Below, in pieces: positions 22,569-31,679 of a DNA stretch of 43,814 nt. The number at the start of each line of letters is the position of its first letter. Position 1 is the stretch's first letter. The DNA comes from Verrucomicrobiia bacterium (GTDB lineage Bacteria; Verrucomicrobiota; Verrucomicrobiia; Limisphaerales; JADLHS01), in the NCBI GenBank assembly GCA_011525685.1, contig WYBW01000065.1, forward strand, positions 1 to 43,814. Reading direction: 5' to 3'. Position numbers and translations under genes: made by a program. The notes below the pieces were generated by a model. It searched no databases. It was given only the letters and a program-made list of their open reading frames with translations, and was not told where the DNA came from.

Positions 22569-24506
22569 TCAGGAAATCGCGCCTCGCTTGCGCAACAGGG
22601 CTTCCATGGCTTTGTCCATGAGGAGTTCGGCCAATGGTTGGGTCGCTTTGTCGAGCGCGGCCATGGCGGCCTGGAGTTGCTTCAGGTCGCCGGTTTCTGG
22701 CCCGCAACGTTCGCTGGCCAGGGCCGCTTCCAGGTCGCGCAGCGCCTCCTCGATCCGCGCACGGTCGCCAGCCTGGAGCTCTCCGCCGGCGTCCACCAGT
22801 CCCTTGCGCGTGGCCGAGAGCAGTTCAGCGGCCTTGAGTTTGGCTTCCACCCAGCGGCGCGCGGCCAGGTCCTCGAAGGCGTGCTCGACGGATTCCTCGA
22901 CCATCTGTTGCACCGCGGCGTCGTCCACGTCCACGGCCGATTTCATTTCCACGACCCGCTCACGGCCGGTGCGGGTGTCGCGGGCGAGCACGCGGAGAAT
23001 CCCGTTGGCGTCGATCTCGAATTGCACGCCCACCCGCGGCACGCCGCGCGGGGCGCGCTCAAACTCCAGCGTGAACCGGCCGAGACTCCAATTGTCCTTC
23101 GCGCGCTCGCGTTCGCCCTGCAACACGTGAATGAGCATCGAGCGCTGATGATCCACCGCGGTGGTGAACATCTCGCCGGCCTTCACCGGAATCGTGGAGT
23201 TCCGCGGAATGATGACGTTCATCAATCCGCCGAACGTTTCGAGCCCCAGCGAAAGCGGCGTGACGTCCAGCAGCAGGACCTGCCGGAAGCCGCCCGCCAG
23301 AATCTCCGCCTGAATCGCCGCGCCCAGCGCGACGGCTTCATCTGGATTCTGTGAAGTGTTGAGTTGCGGGCCGGTTGGCCGATGATATTCCGTGCCCAGC
23401 CGAAGACCACCGCGCGTCTCCTCGAATTCCGCGCAGCCAAACCAATCGGCCACGAGCGCTCGAACTAGAGGCATCCGCGTCTGGCCTCCGACGAGAATCA
23501 CCTGGTCCAAGTCCTTCGGCTCCAGTTTCGCGTCCGCCAGGGCGCGCAGGCAATGGGTGCGCGTGCGCAGGATGAGGTCGCGGGTCAGGTTTTCCAACTC
23601 GGCGCGGGTGAGCCGATGGCTGAAACTAACGTCCGGCGTCAGAAACGGCAGGGTGATTTCGACTTCGGTTTCGGTCGAAAGCCGAATCTTCGCCTGTTCG
23701 GCGGCTTCGCGCACGCGGGCGAGCGCCGCCAGCCTTTCGGATTTCGGGTTTCGGTATTCGGACTTTATTTGTGTCCCGCCCGCGTCGGCGATCTTCTCCA
23801 GCAGGAACTCCACGAGGCGCTGGTCCAAATCATCCCCCCCCAGCCGCGTGTTGCCGTTGGTCGAGAGAACCTGAAACACGCCTTCGCGCAGTTCGAGAAT
23901 CGAGAGGTCAAACGTTCCACCGCCCAGATCATAAACGGCGATCTTTGATTTTTCCTTGAGCCTGTCCAAGCCGTAGGCCAGCGCGGCGGCGGTGGGTTCG
24001 TTGAGGATGCGTTCGACGGTGAACCCGGCCAGTTCGCCCGCCCGTTTGGTTGCGGTGCGTTGGGCGTCATTGAAGTAGGCTGGCACCGTGATCACGGCGC
24101 GCGTCACAGGTTCGCCCAAACAGGACTCGGCGTCGCGTTTCAACTTCTTCAAAACTTCGGCGGAGATCTCCTCCGGCAGATACTCGCGGCCATGCAGGGA
24201 CACGCGCACCGGGCTGTGGGCCTCTCCCCGTAAGGGAAACGGAACGGCGATCTCTTCGCCGGCCAACTCCGAAACGCGGCGACCGATGAAGCGCTTGATC
24301 GAGCAGGCGGTTTCCGCCGGTTTGACCACCCGCATGCGATGAGCCGCGTGGCCGACGACCGGTTCGCCGCCCGCGGCGGGAAAATGCACCACCGAAGGCG
24401 TGAGCCGGCGGCCCTCGGCATCCGCGATCACCAAGGGGATGCCGGAGTCCACCGTGGCCACCAGTGAATTGGTCGTGCCGAGATCAATGCCGACGATTCT
24501 GCTCAT
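22569..24506 (-). CDS. Hsp70-family chaperone (DnaK/HscA-like) with two in-frame inserts
   Basis: A 645-residue ATP-dependent chaperone. Nucleotide-binding domain: [70 protein letters not shown] and [13 protein letters not shown]. Substrate domain: [40 protein letters not shown]; then a helical lid. The lid is short and ends LLRKRGAIS, without the EEVD-like tail. Two stretches have no counterpart in DnaK. One is [10 protein letters not shown] near residue 250, encoded by the repeat at 23734-23770. The other is about 25 residues ([19 protein letters not shown]) just before [11 protein letters not shown]. No dnaJ or grpE is adjacent, so it may be a specialised paralogue. Confidence 0.92.
   Translation of the reverse strand: MSRIVGIDLGTTNSLVATVDSGIPLVIADAEGRRLTPSVVHFPAAGGEPVVGHAAHRMRVVKPAETACSIKRFIGRRVSELAGEEIAVPFPLRGEAHSPVRVSLHGREYLPEEISAEVLKKLKRDAESCLGEPVTRAVITVPAYFNDAQRTATKRAGELAGFTVERILNEPTAAALAYGLDRLKEKSKIAVYDLGGGTFDLSILELREGVFQVLSTNGNTRLGGDDLDQRLVEFLLEKIADAGGTQIKSEYRNPKSERLAALARVREAAEQAKIRLSTETEVEITLPFLTPDVSFSHRLTRAELENLTRDLILRTRTHCLRALADAKLEPKDLDQVILVGGQTRMPLVRALVADWFGCAEFEETRGGLRLGTEYHRPTGPQLNTSQNPDEAVALGAAIQAEILAGGFRQVLLLDVTPLSLGLETFGGLMNVIIPRNSTIPVKAGEMFTTAVDHQRSMLIHVLQGERERAKDNWSLGRFTLEFERAPRGVPRVGVQFEIDANGILRVLARDTRTGRERVVEMKSAVDVDDAAVQQMVEESVEHAFEDLAARRWVEAKLKAAELLSATRKGLVDAGGELQAGDRARIEEALRDLEAALASERCGPETGDLKQLQAAMAALDKATQPLAELLMDKAMEALLRKRGAIS
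23734..23770. repeat. GAAATCCGAA repeat inserted in frame in the Hsp70 gene
   Basis: The plus strand reads CTTTCGGATTTCGGGTTTCG then GTATTCGGACTTTATTT. On the coding (minus) strand it gives [10 protein letters not shown]. It is the same unit as in the monophosphatase insert (KSEVRSPKSE) and in the intergenic elements. Confidence 0.75.
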
Positions 24507-24615
24507 GCGGCCGACAGTTTGAACCGCGAATCGCCGCTAATCTACGCTAATTTGCTTGGCCACACGATTCAGCTTCGTTCTGTCCGAATCCGGCGTTCCG
24601 TGCTAATACACGCGC

Positions 24616-25320
24616 GTGCGCCACGTTCCGCCAGACCTCCACGCCATCCGCGGCCTCATGGGTTGCTGCTTCCTGCTCCACGACGCAGGCGGCGCGGTCA
24701 TGATTGACACGGGGTTGTTCGGTGAGATGCCGTTCATTCGGCGGCGGTTGCGCCGGGTCGGACTCACGTCGCAATCGTTGCAAGCGATTCTGCTCACGCA
24801 CGGGCACCTGGACCATGCCGGCAACCTCGCCCGGCTCAAGGACTGGACCGGCGCGCGCGTTTTCGGCCATCCTGCCGAGCAGGCGCACGTGAACGGGACG
24901 TATCCTTACCACGGCATCAACCGCTGGTGCGGCCGGTTGGAAGCGTTGGGCCGCGCGGTGTTCCGCTACCGGCGGGCGGTGATTGACGAGCCGCTGGCAG
25001 ACGGGCAGCGGCTGCCGTTTTGGGGCGGTCTGCGGGTGGTCCATCTGCCCGGCCACACGGTGGGGCACTGCGGATTCTTCAGCGAGCGGCATCAGTTGCT
25101 GTTCAGCGGCGACATGTTCGCCAGTTACTGGTGCTGCGTCCACAAGCCGCCGGCGATTCTGAACAGTTGTCCGGAGTTGTTCGCCGCCAGCGCGGAAAAG
25201 ATCCGCGCGCTCAACCCGCGTTGGATCATCCCCAGTCATTGCGATTTCCTCGATGGCGAGTTGCATCGCCGGCGATTTGCGCGATTGTATGGCATAAGGA
25301 ACTGGCCGGCGACAGGCTGA
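24616..25320 (+). CDS. Metallo-beta-lactamase fold hydrolase
   Basis: A 234-residue MBL-fold enzyme. The dinuclear metal motif is complete: ILLTHGHLDHAG (HxHxDH), LPGHTVGHCGFF (third His), LFSGDMFASY (bridging Asp) and a C-terminal PSHCDFL (last His). The substrate is unknown; relatives include glyoxalase II-like and lactonase-like enzymes. The start is a GTG at 24616, close to the divergent Hsp70 start at 24506, leaving 109 bases for both promoters. CoaB-like 25392 follows on the same strand after 71 bases. Confidence 0.85.
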   Translation: MRHVPPDLHAIRGLMGCCFLLHDAGGAVMIDTGLFGEMPFIRRRLRRVGLTSQSLQAILLTHGHLDHAGNLARLKDWTGARVFGHPAEQAHVNGTYPYHGINRWCGRLEALGRAVFRYRRAVIDEPLADGQRLPFWGGLRVVHLPGHTVGHCGFFSERHQLLFSGDMFASYWCCVHKPPAILNSCPELFAASAEKIRALNPRWIIPSHCDFLDGELHRRRFARLYGIRNWPATG

Positions 25321-25391
25321 GGCAAGCCAAAGAACAGAAAAGAGTCCGGCCGCACTGATTTGAATTCGAACTCCAAACCCGCAAACAAACC

Positions 25392-26042
25392 ATGCGTTGC
25401 ATCATCACCGCCGGACCGACGTACGAGAAGCTCGACGAAGTGCGCCGGCTTACCAATTTTTCTTCCGGCCGGCTCGGCACGGAACTGGCCAATTTTCTGG
25501 TCAGCCAGGGACATCACGTCACGCTGCTCATCGGCGAACAGGCGACCTACGGCGGCGAACGCCGCGCTCATGCGGTCCTGCCTTTTACCACGACCGCAAG
25601 CTTGCAGACGCGGTTGCAGGAACTGGCGGCCCAAAGCGTGGAAGCGGTTTTCCATGCCGCCGCCGTAAGCGACTTCGCTTTTGGCAAAATCTGGCTGCGT
25701 TCGCCCCGGGGCGAACTCACCGAGGTCAAAGCGGGAAAACTATCCACCCGCCAGGGGGTGTTGCTGGCTGAACTGGTGCCCACGCCGAAGATCATCGCCG
25801 ACCTCCGCGCGTTGTTCCCCGCGGCGAAACTCACCGGCTGGAAGTATGAGGTGGAAGGTGATCGCGAAGGGGCGATCCGCAGCGCGCAACAGCAATTGGC
25901 CAAGTGCCTCACCGACGCCTGTGTGGCCAATGGGCCGGCCTACGGGCCAGGCTTTGGTCTGGTCAACAGCACGGACGGCTGCACCCATTTCGAGAGCGAC
26001 GCTGCCCTGTTTGCCGCCCTGGATAAAATGCTCCGGGCCTGA
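25392..26042 (+). CDS. CoaB-like phosphopantothenate-cysteine ligase domain protein
   Basis: A 216-residue Rossmann-like protein of the DFP/CoaB C-terminal family, which joins cysteine to 4'-phosphopantothenate in coenzyme A synthesis. It has RCIITAGPTYEKLDEVRRLTN, NFSSGRLGTELANFL (the TNxSSGxxGxxLA nucleotide site), AVFHAAAVSDF (the AAVxDF motif), KLTGWKYEVEGD and CVANGP. There is no CoaC decarboxylase domain attached, so it is a stand-alone CoaB or a relative. A short inverted repeat, GGCCTG/CAGGCC (26036-26057), at its end may act as a terminator against the convergent LysR gene. Confidence 0.82.
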   Translation: MRCIITAGPTYEKLDEVRRLTNFSSGRLGTELANFLVSQGHHVTLLIGEQATYGGERRAHAVLPFTTTASLQTRLQELAAQSVEAVFHAAAVSDFAFGKIWLRSPRGELTEVKAGKLSTRQGVLLAELVPTPKIIADLRALFPAAKLTGWKYEVEGDREGAIRSAQQQLAKCLTDACVANGPAYGPGFGLVNSTDGCTHFESDAALFAALDKMLRA

Positions 26043-26064
26043 CCGGGCGGGCAGGCCGCCGGTT

Positions 26065-26961
26065 TCAGTGGCTGTCTTTTGCGCCGCCCTCCTTCAGCAG
26101 GGCGATGAACTGCCGCATGGCCGGGGAAAGCACCTTGCTCTTCTTGTAAATCACCGCCAAGGGACGGAAGAAATCCGCATCGTCAATCTGCACCGCCGCG
26201 AGGGTTTGCTTGGCAATTTCCTGGGTGATGGTGCCCTGCGGCACGATCGAGATGCCGGCGTCAATTTCCACCGCGCGCTTGACGGTTTCGATATTGTCAA
26301 ATTCCATCACGTTGCGGACGTCCACACCGTGGTCCTTGAATATCTTGTCCAGCGCCCGGCGCGTGGGGATGTCCGGTTCAAACCCGATGAATTTCTGGCC
26401 GGCGATGCTCTTGAGTTTGACGGCCTTGAGCTTCGCGAACGGATGTTGCGGATGGCAGATGAGCACCAGGGGATCCTTGCGCAGCGGCACGATGTCCAGT
26501 TTGGCGTCCTTGGCGGGGTAGGCCACAAGGCCCAGGTCCACGACGTTGCCGAGTACGTCTTCATACACTTGGTTCGAGCGGCGGTATTCCACGTGGACGT
26601 GGACGGTGGGATACTCCTTGAGAAAGCGTTTGATGTAGGGTGGCAGGTCGTGCAGGCCGATGCTGTAAATGGTGGCCACGCGGATGGTGCCGGAGATGAT
26701 GTCCTTGATCTCCTGGAGCTTGCTGTGGAGCGAATCGTAAGTCTGGATGATTTGTTTGCTGTAATCGTAAAGGACCTGGCCTTCCCGCGTGAGGCGGAAT
26801 TTCTTTTTGCTGCGCTCGATCAGGAGCGACTTGAACTGCCGTTCCAGCGAGCTGATCTGCTGGCTGACGGCGGATTGGGTGACGCTGTTGATTTGCGCGG
26901 CTTTGGTGAAGCTCTCCGTTTCGGCCAGGTCGCAAAAGACTTTGAGGCTCTCAATTTGCAT
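26065..26961 (-). CDS. LysR-family transcriptional regulator, CysL/CbbR-like
   Basis: A 298-residue regulator with N-terminal winged helix (MQIESLKVFCDLAETESFTK, AAQINSVTQSAVSQQISSLE) and a full substrate-binding domain (GTIRVATIYSIGLHDLPPYI, FIGFEPDIPTRRALDKIF, VEIDAGISIVPQGTI). The pattern resembles CysL/CbbR-type members, which respond to metabolites in sulfur or carbon assimilation, but the effector is not known. The ATG at 26961 is the usual LysR start; an in-frame Met lies 6 codons upstream. It lies 27 bases after the stop of the hybrid kinase gene, same strand, so they may be cotranscribed. Confidence 0.88.
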   Translation of the reverse strand: MQIESLKVFCDLAETESFTKAAQINSVTQSAVSQQISSLERQFKSLLIERSKKKFRLTREGQVLYDYSKQIIQTYDSLHSKLQEIKDIISGTIRVATIYSIGLHDLPPYIKRFLKEYPTVHVHVEYRRSNQVYEDVLGNVVDLGLVAYPAKDAKLDIVPLRKDPLVLICHPQHPFAKLKAVKLKSIAGQKFIGFEPDIPTRRALDKIFKDHGVDVRNVMEFDNIETVKRAVEIDAGISIVPQGTITQEIAKQTLAAVQIDDADFFRPLAVIYKKSKVLSPAMRQFIALLKEGGAKDSH

Positions 26962-26988
26962 AAGCGGATTTGATAACAAAACCCCCGC

Positions 26989-28488
26989 TCAGTCAACAAC
27001 CGTTGCTTCGGCCAGCAGTGCCTGCTTCACGCGCGTCAACAGTTCCTGACTCGTAAACGGCTTCTGGAGATAGGCCGCACGCTCCTGTCCCAGGCCGGGC
27101 CGCACATAGCCGGTGGCGCACAGGATACGCGTGCCGGGCGAAATCTGCCGGATGCGCTCCACGAGCTCGCGACCGCTCATCACCGGCATGACGAGGTCGG
27201 TGATGACCAGATCAATCGGTTTGTCGGATTTGGAGATGATGTCGAGGGCCTTCTGCCCGCTGTTGGCCGTGTAAACCGTGTAGCCGTAGCTGGAAAGGAT
27301 CGTGTCGCCCATGGTGAGCAGCAGGTCCTCGTCGTCCACCATCAGCACGGTCTGGTTGCCCGTCAGGTCGCCAACGAACTGCCCGCCGTCCCGAACGAAG
27401 TCCTTCTCCGCCGGAAGATAGATTCGCACCGAGGTGCCCGCCCCCGGCTGACTGGACACGGCCACTCCGCCGCCATGATTCGTCACGATGCCGTACACCC
27501 AGGCCAGCCCGAGTCCGCGATGCGGCGCCGGCTTGGTGGTGAAAAACGGCTCGAACACCCGGGGCAGGATGTCCGGGGCGATGCCCTCGCCGTTATCGGA
27601 CACCTCGGCGCAAACGTAAGTGCCCGCCGCCAGTTTCACGTTGCGATCCTGCGTCGGCTCGGCCAGTTCCACGTTGCGGGTTTGAACACTGATTCGCCCG
27701 CCGCCTTTGAACGATTCGACCGAGTTTTCCAATATCTTCACGAAGGCCTGCTGAATCTTGGCCTCGTCGAACTTTGCCGCGAACAAGCGGCGCTCCAACT
27801 GCAGCCGCCAGGTGGCGGGTTCCCTGCCGGAATTCTGGAAGGTCTCCACACACCGCTGCAGCACGGTGTTCAAATTCCCGGCCAGTTGCCCGCGGATTTC
27901 CTTATCCTGCCGGCTGAACTCCGCGAGATCGTTGGCGATCTCCGCGGCCTTGGCGGCGGACTTCTCCATTTCCATCAACGCCCGCCGCCAGGGATGGTTT
28001 GCCTCGGCCTTGCTCAACAGCAGCGAGGAATAACCCAGGATGCTGGTCAGGGCGTTGTTGAAATCCAAGGCCACGGTGCGCGCCATTTGCAACGCGCAAT
28101 CGAGCTTCTGCTTGTGCAGGACGACCGTATCGCCCGCCGATTGCTCGCCGCGGATCGGCTCGGGCAGCAATTGCAGGATAAACCAGCGTTCGGCCTCCTT
28201 GGCGAAACTGCAGATCGAAGTCGAGAAGCTCGCCATCCCGCCGCCCTTGACCCGGAAGCGCAGTGTGGCCGGCGACGAAGGCGTGCGTTCCCATTGCGCC
28301 AGGAATTGCTCCGCCGTCCCTCCGTTTTCCGGTGACCAGATGGCGGAGAGCAGCGGAGTTGCCCCTTCCAGGGCCGGGCCGAAGGTTTTCACCGCCGCCT
28401 GATTGGCGCGCAGGATCGTACTGGCCGCGTCCACGAGCAACGCAGGCCAGTTCGCATTCTCCAGCACAAAAGCGGCATCAAACTTCAT
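26989..28488 (-). CDS. Hybrid sensor kinase-like protein lacking the phosphoacceptor His
   Basis: A 499-residue soluble protein. Residues 1-110 look like a PAS-type sensor. The dimerisation helix reads TVALDFNNALTSILGYSSLL, where typical kinases have VAHDFNNLLT: the His is Leu141 here (codon TTG). The ATP-binding domain is intact (ILENSVESFKGGG N-box, DNGEGIAPDILPRVFEPFFT, GLGLAWVYGIV). A C-terminal receiver domain is complete: MVDDEDLLL, VITDLVMPVMSG (phospho-Asp), CATGY and LQKPF (Lys). No transmembrane segment is visible. It may be a degenerate kinase that acts through its receiver or binds ATP without autophosphorylation. Confidence 0.88.
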   Translation of the reverse strand: MKFDAAFVLENANWPALLVDAASTILRANQAAVKTFGPALEGATPLLSAIWSPENGGTAEQFLAQWERTPSSPATLRFRVKGGGMASFSTSICSFAKEAERWFILQLLPEPIRGEQSAGDTVVLHKQKLDCALQMARTVALDFNNALTSILGYSSLLLSKAEANHPWRRALMEMEKSAAKAAEIANDLAEFSRQDKEIRGQLAGNLNTVLQRCVETFQNSGREPATWRLQLERRLFAAKFDEAKIQQAFVKILENSVESFKGGGRISVQTRNVELAEPTQDRNVKLAAGTYVCAEVSDNGEGIAPDILPRVFEPFFTTKPAPHRGLGLAWVYGIVTNHGGGVAVSSQPGAGTSVRIYLPAEKDFVRDGGQFVGDLTGNQTVLMVDDEDLLLTMGDTILSSYGYTVYTANSGQKALDIISKSDKPIDLVITDLVMPVMSGRELVERIRQISPGTRILCATGYVRPGLGQERAAYLQKPFTSQELLTRVKQALLAEATVVD

Positions 28489-28535
28489 TCAAGACGACTT
28501 CACCTGTGGCGAGCGTACGGTAGGTGTGATTTTTC

Positions 28536-28949
28536 TCAATCGCAAATTCGGGGAACGTCCCGAAAGGCTGCCGGCAACAGTTCCCTCACGGTGAATTCGC
28601 GAACCCGATCCAGCGCGCGGCTGTCGGCCACATAAACCTTTGCCCGCGGGGCGTATTCCGCGAGCAATTGCCGGCACGCGCCGCACGGCATCGGGCCGCC
28701 CTTGCTTCGCGCGATGACCGCCACGGCCACAAAATTCCGATGGCCACTCGTCAAGGCCTTGAACAACGCCACCCGCTCCGCGCAACAGGTCAAACCGTAA
28801 CTGGCACTCTCCACGTTTGCGCCGGTGATGATCTTGCCCGACTTGGTGAGCAACGCCGCACCGACTCCGAACCTGGAATATGGCGCCACGGCGTGTTTGC
28901 GCGCTTCCGCCGCCGCTTGCACCAACTCGGATTCATTGTACTTTCCCAT
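28536..28949 (-). CDS. cdd: Cytidine deaminase
   Basis: A 137-residue zinc enzyme that deaminates cytidine and deoxycytidine in pyrimidine salvage. It has YSRFGVGAALLTKSGKIITG, ANVESASYGLTCCAERVALF (C-A-E, zinc Cys and catalytic Glu) and MPCGACRQLLAEY (PCxxC, two zinc Cys). The length suits the tetrameric bacterial class. The start at 28949 lies inside the 3' end of the upstream nucleoside phosphorylase gene (17-base overlap), indicating one operon for nucleoside salvage. The NVENASY motif has Ser at the second Asn, a mild variant. Confidence 0.93.
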   Translation of the reverse strand: MGKYNESELVQAAAEARKHAVAPYSRFGVGAALLTKSGKIITGANVESASYGLTCCAERVALFKALTSGHRNFVAVAVIARSKGGPMPCGACRQLLAEYAPRAKVYVADSRALDRVREFTVRELLPAAFRDVPRICD

Positions 28950-29772
28950 CAGACTCTCCGTAAAACTGAGCGAATTTCCTGAGCAGAACGGCTGCCACGC
29001 TTCCGACCCGATTCGCCGTTTCAAGAACTTCCGTGTGTGACAGGGCGTTTCGGCCAATTCCTGCGGCCAGATTCGTGATGCAGGACAAGGCCGCGACGCG
29101 CAGGCCGCATTGCCGGGCGACAATCGCCTCCGGCACCGTGCTCATGCCCACCGCGTCCGCTCCCAACCTGGCATAGGCACGCACCTCCGCCGGAGTTTCA
29201 TACGTCGGCCCGGAAACGGCCACGTAAACTCCACGACGCAGCTTGAGCCTGCAGGCAACACCGGCGCGCAGCAGCAATCTGCTCAATTTCGAGTCATAAA
29301 CGCGGCTCAAATCCACAAAACGTGGCAGGCTGGCTTGTCCCGGGCCACGAAGCGGGTTTGCCCCCATCAGATTGACGTGGTCGGTCAACACCATGAAATC
29401 GCCCCGGCGAAACCGGGGATTGATTCCGCCGGCAGCGTTGGTCAGCAGCAGATCGCGAATGCCAAACGCCGCGAGCGTCCGCACCGGGAACGTGACACGC
29501 TCCATCGAGTGGCCCTCATAGAAATGCGCCCGCCCGCTGAGCACAATGACGGGCGTCCTGCCGAGATGGCCGAACAATAACTCTCCGGCATGCCCGCCAA
29601 CCCCCACAGGTGGAAAACCGGGGATCCGCGTGTATGGAATTCGAGTGTCCACATCGAGTTGGCCAAGCGCAGATTGAAAGCCGCTGCCCAGCACCAACGC
29701 CAGTTTAGGGCGCAGCGTGGAAAGTTTCCTGAGTTTCGCCACCGCCGTTTTCACGAGCGGATTAAGCCACAA
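28933..29772 (-). CDS. punA: Purine nucleoside phosphorylase (trimeric type)
   Basis: A 279-residue phosphorylase that splits purine nucleosides into base and ribose-1-phosphate. Signature blocks are LVLGSGFQSALG, VGGHAGELLFG, LSGRAHFYEGHSM, LLLTNAAGGINP, VAVSGPTYETPAEVRAYARL, DAVGMSTVPEAIVARQCG and ITNLAAGI. These match the trimeric (type II) PNP family, not the DeoD hexamers. It overlaps the cytidine deaminase gene by 17 bases and leads a salvage operon. The hybrid kinase gene follows further downstream on the same strand. Confidence 0.93.
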   Translation of the reverse strand: MWLNPLVKTAVAKLRKLSTLRPKLALVLGSGFQSALGQLDVDTRIPYTRIPGFPPVGVGGHAGELLFGHLGRTPVIVLSGRAHFYEGHSMERVTFPVRTLAAFGIRDLLLTNAAGGINPRFRRGDFMVLTDHVNLMGANPLRGPGQASLPRFVDLSRVYDSKLSRLLLRAGVACRLKLRRGVYVAVSGPTYETPAEVRAYARLGADAVGMSTVPEAIVARQCGLRVAALSCITNLAAGIGRNALSHTEVLETANRVGSVAAVLLRKFAQFYGESDGKVQ

Positions 29773-29820
29773 CCCCAGTCAGGTTGAAATGCTGATTGTT
29801 CGCCGAACCGGAAGACGCCC

Positions 29821-30957
29821 TCACCGCTGGCTGGCGGCGATGAGCGCAATCACACCAGCCGCAATCAGTCCACCCAGCACCGCGAGGAGAATCTTCACCC
29901 AGCTCTTGGGATATTTGCCGGCAATGGCACCTGTGAAGCCGTTGATCACCACTTGAAACGCGCGCGCGCCGTAGTTGTAAGTGAGCAGCCACACGGGCAC
30001 GAGGATGTGCTTGAACGTCTGCCGCGAGTAGTCCGTGTTTACACTCAAATTCCGGTGCGTGTCTCCGGGCACTTGCGATGCGCAAAGCGAATAGACCTTT
30101 GCGTTCATCACCTCGCGAGCGTGTTTCGCCGCGCTCACCAGATCAATCTGGTAACGCTCCACCACCCAGCCGGAGAGGAAACCCGCGTTGTAGGGCGTCA
30201 GTTCCTTGGTCGGAAACGGCTCGACCTTGCGCAGCAAATCCGGTTGCACGCCGCGGGACGCCGCCACGAGTTCATCATCGAAGAAGTGATTCAGAGAACC
30301 GGAAGACCATTGCCATCGGATTTTGCGGACACGACGCGTCTGGCGTTTGCCCTGGGCGTCGGTGTAACTCTCCGTGTCCCAGTAGTAATAACCGGACTCC
30401 GCCGTCCAGTCCGCGTGAACCTGCGCATCGAAGGTCCAGTAAGGAATGTAAAGTCCCTTGACCGTGTCCGTGAGGGCGGAGTGCTTGAGCTTGTTCGGCG
30501 CAAACCAACGGGTCATGTACCAGCGCCGGATGTTCTCGCGCACCTGGGTTTCGCTGATCTTGAACGGCAGCAAACTCTCCGGGCTGAACGCTTCCTTGAT
30601 TTCCTCATACGGCACCAGCGCGGCTGAACCGCAGAAATCGCAGCGTTGCCCGACGCGTTCGGGATCAAACACCGAAATGGCCTGGCAACTTTGGCACTTG
30701 ACCGAAGTCTTCTTCGCCTGCCAGCCGCGTTTGTCATCGGGAATGTTGCGAATGGCCGCGACCAGATCGTGCTCCTTGATGACCTGTTCCCCCGCGGCGT
30801 TCAGTTCCATCTGCGCGGGCGAGGTCGTGCCGCAGAACGGGCAAATGAGCGATTGCTTGGCGGGATTCCACTCCGCCGCCGCGCCGCACGCGGGGCAGGA
30901 GAATTTCTTGTGAGCGGTGGCTTGACCGATGATTGGTGGTGTTGGTGGTTCAGGCAT
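29821..30957 (-). CDS. Zinc-ribbon membrane protein of the SPFH-associated (YdjG-like) type
   Basis: A 378-residue protein with two N-terminal zinc ribbons (CPAC/CPFC at about 21-42, CQSC/CDFC at about 87-109). A middle domain follows (YMTRWFAPNKLKHSALTDTV, KGLYIPYWTFDAQV) and one C-terminal membrane span (WVKILLAVLGGLIAAGVIAL). Related TFIIB-like zinc-ribbon proteins are encoded with SPFH proteins in Bacillus ydjFGHI-type clusters, tied by inference to membrane stress or phage-shock-like functions. Here the SPFH gene (32605-33687) lies upstream on the same strand, but a toxin-antitoxin module and another gene sit between. A damaged copy of this gene's 5' end is at 31680-31801. Confidence 0.82.
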   Translation of the reverse strand: MPEPPTPPIIGQATAHKKFSCPACGAAAEWNPAKQSLICPFCGTTSPAQMELNAAGEQVIKEHDLVAAIRNIPDDKRGWQAKKTSVKCQSCQAISVFDPERVGQRCDFCGSAALVPYEEIKEAFSPESLLPFKISETQVRENIRRWYMTRWFAPNKLKHSALTDTVKGLYIPYWTFDAQVHADWTAESGYYYWDTESYTDAQGKRQTRRVRKIRWQWSSGSLNHFFDDELVAASRGVQPDLLRKVEPFPTKELTPYNAGFLSGWVVERYQIDLVSAAKHAREVMNAKVYSLCASQVPGDTHRNLSVNTDYSRQTFKHILVPVWLLTYNYGARAFQVVINGFTGAIAGKYPKSWVKILLAVLGGLIAAGVIALIAASQR

Positions 30958-30970
30958 GGGTCAGGCAATG

Positions 30971-31480
30971 TTAGCGAAAGAACTTGCGGACAGCTTCGCG
31001 TGGCGTCGCGATGACTGGGGTTGTCAAATCGAACACAGCCAGTTCGAAACTTAGGCGTTGAAAATCAATCGCGCGCAGATGTTCGTCGCTGGTGAGCAGG
31101 ATGAAGCAACCGAGCGCGGCGCTCTCAGCTAGAATCCGCGCATCGTTGGCTTCCGTGGAAGGAAGCAGTTCCGACTGGAGCAGGCGTGCGGCGACCTTCT
31201 CGACGTAAGCATCACCCAACGGGATTGCACGGACCAATTCAAATCCCCAAGTCCGATGGTGCCGCAGGAATTTGCGGGCATGGGTGCGGGTCTTCGATTC
31301 CTCCGCATGATCGGCAAGCCAGGCGGGTTCGTCCGAAACCGTCGGCGGTACGAGAAGCGAACAACCCGCCAACCGCGTGCGAATGGTGGACAAAGCATCC
31401 AGAACCCAATCGTTCTTTTGAGCAAGATCCAGCGCGACGTTGGCGTCAGCGGCGAGAAGTTGGGGCGCTCTCGGATTCAT
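30971..31480 (-). CDS. PIN-domain toxin-like ribonuclease
   Basis: The about 169-residue product has the PIN-domain pattern of acidic residues: LLAADANVALDLA (first Asp), a mid Glu in VSDEPAW, and a C-terminal NDARILAESAALGCFILLTS followed by DEH. It is a probable VapC-like endonuclease. Start ATG 31480 is preferred; a TTG lies 6 bases upstream. The small gene 31446-31622 overlaps its start, as antitoxin genes often do. It sits 13 bases upstream of the zinc-ribbon start. Confidence 0.72.
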   Translation of the reverse strand: MNPRAPQLLAADANVALDLAQKNDWVLDALSTIRTRLAGCSLLVPPTVSDEPAWLADHAEESKTRTHARKFLRHHRTWGFELVRAIPLGDAYVEKVAARLLQSELLPSTEANDARILAESAALGCFILLTSDEHLRAIDFQRLSFELAVFDLTTPVIATPREAVRKFFR

Positions 31481-31622
31481 GGCCAAAGGCGATTTGCATG
31501 GCGCGATTCCGCAAGCGCTGGCGTTGCGCGGGGGTGAGCCGGTTCAGGCGGGGACGGTATTTCTCCATGATAATCGTCCCCCGGGTCTTTCTCTCCGCAA
31601 CGGCAACTTTGCTGGTCTTCAC
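31446..31622 (-). CDS. Small antitoxin-like protein paired with the PIN toxin
   Basis: A 58-residue basic peptide read from a GTG at 31622: VKTSKVAVAERKTRGTII, then MEKYRPRLNRLTPAQRQRL and a short tail. A shorter form starts at the ATG at 31568. The sequence LNRLTPAQRQRLRNRAM is a helix typical of small antitoxins. It precedes and overlaps the PIN gene by about 35 bases. No family name is assigned; the call rests mainly on context. Confidence 0.55.
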   Translation of the reverse strand: MKTSKVAVAERKTRGTIIMEKYRPRLNRLTPAQRQRLRNRAMQIAFGHESESAPTSRR

Positions 31623-31679
31623 GGCTTGGTTATCGCATTTGCAGTCAGTGGTGTCAAACTTCGGGCTTTCCCCCGGATG

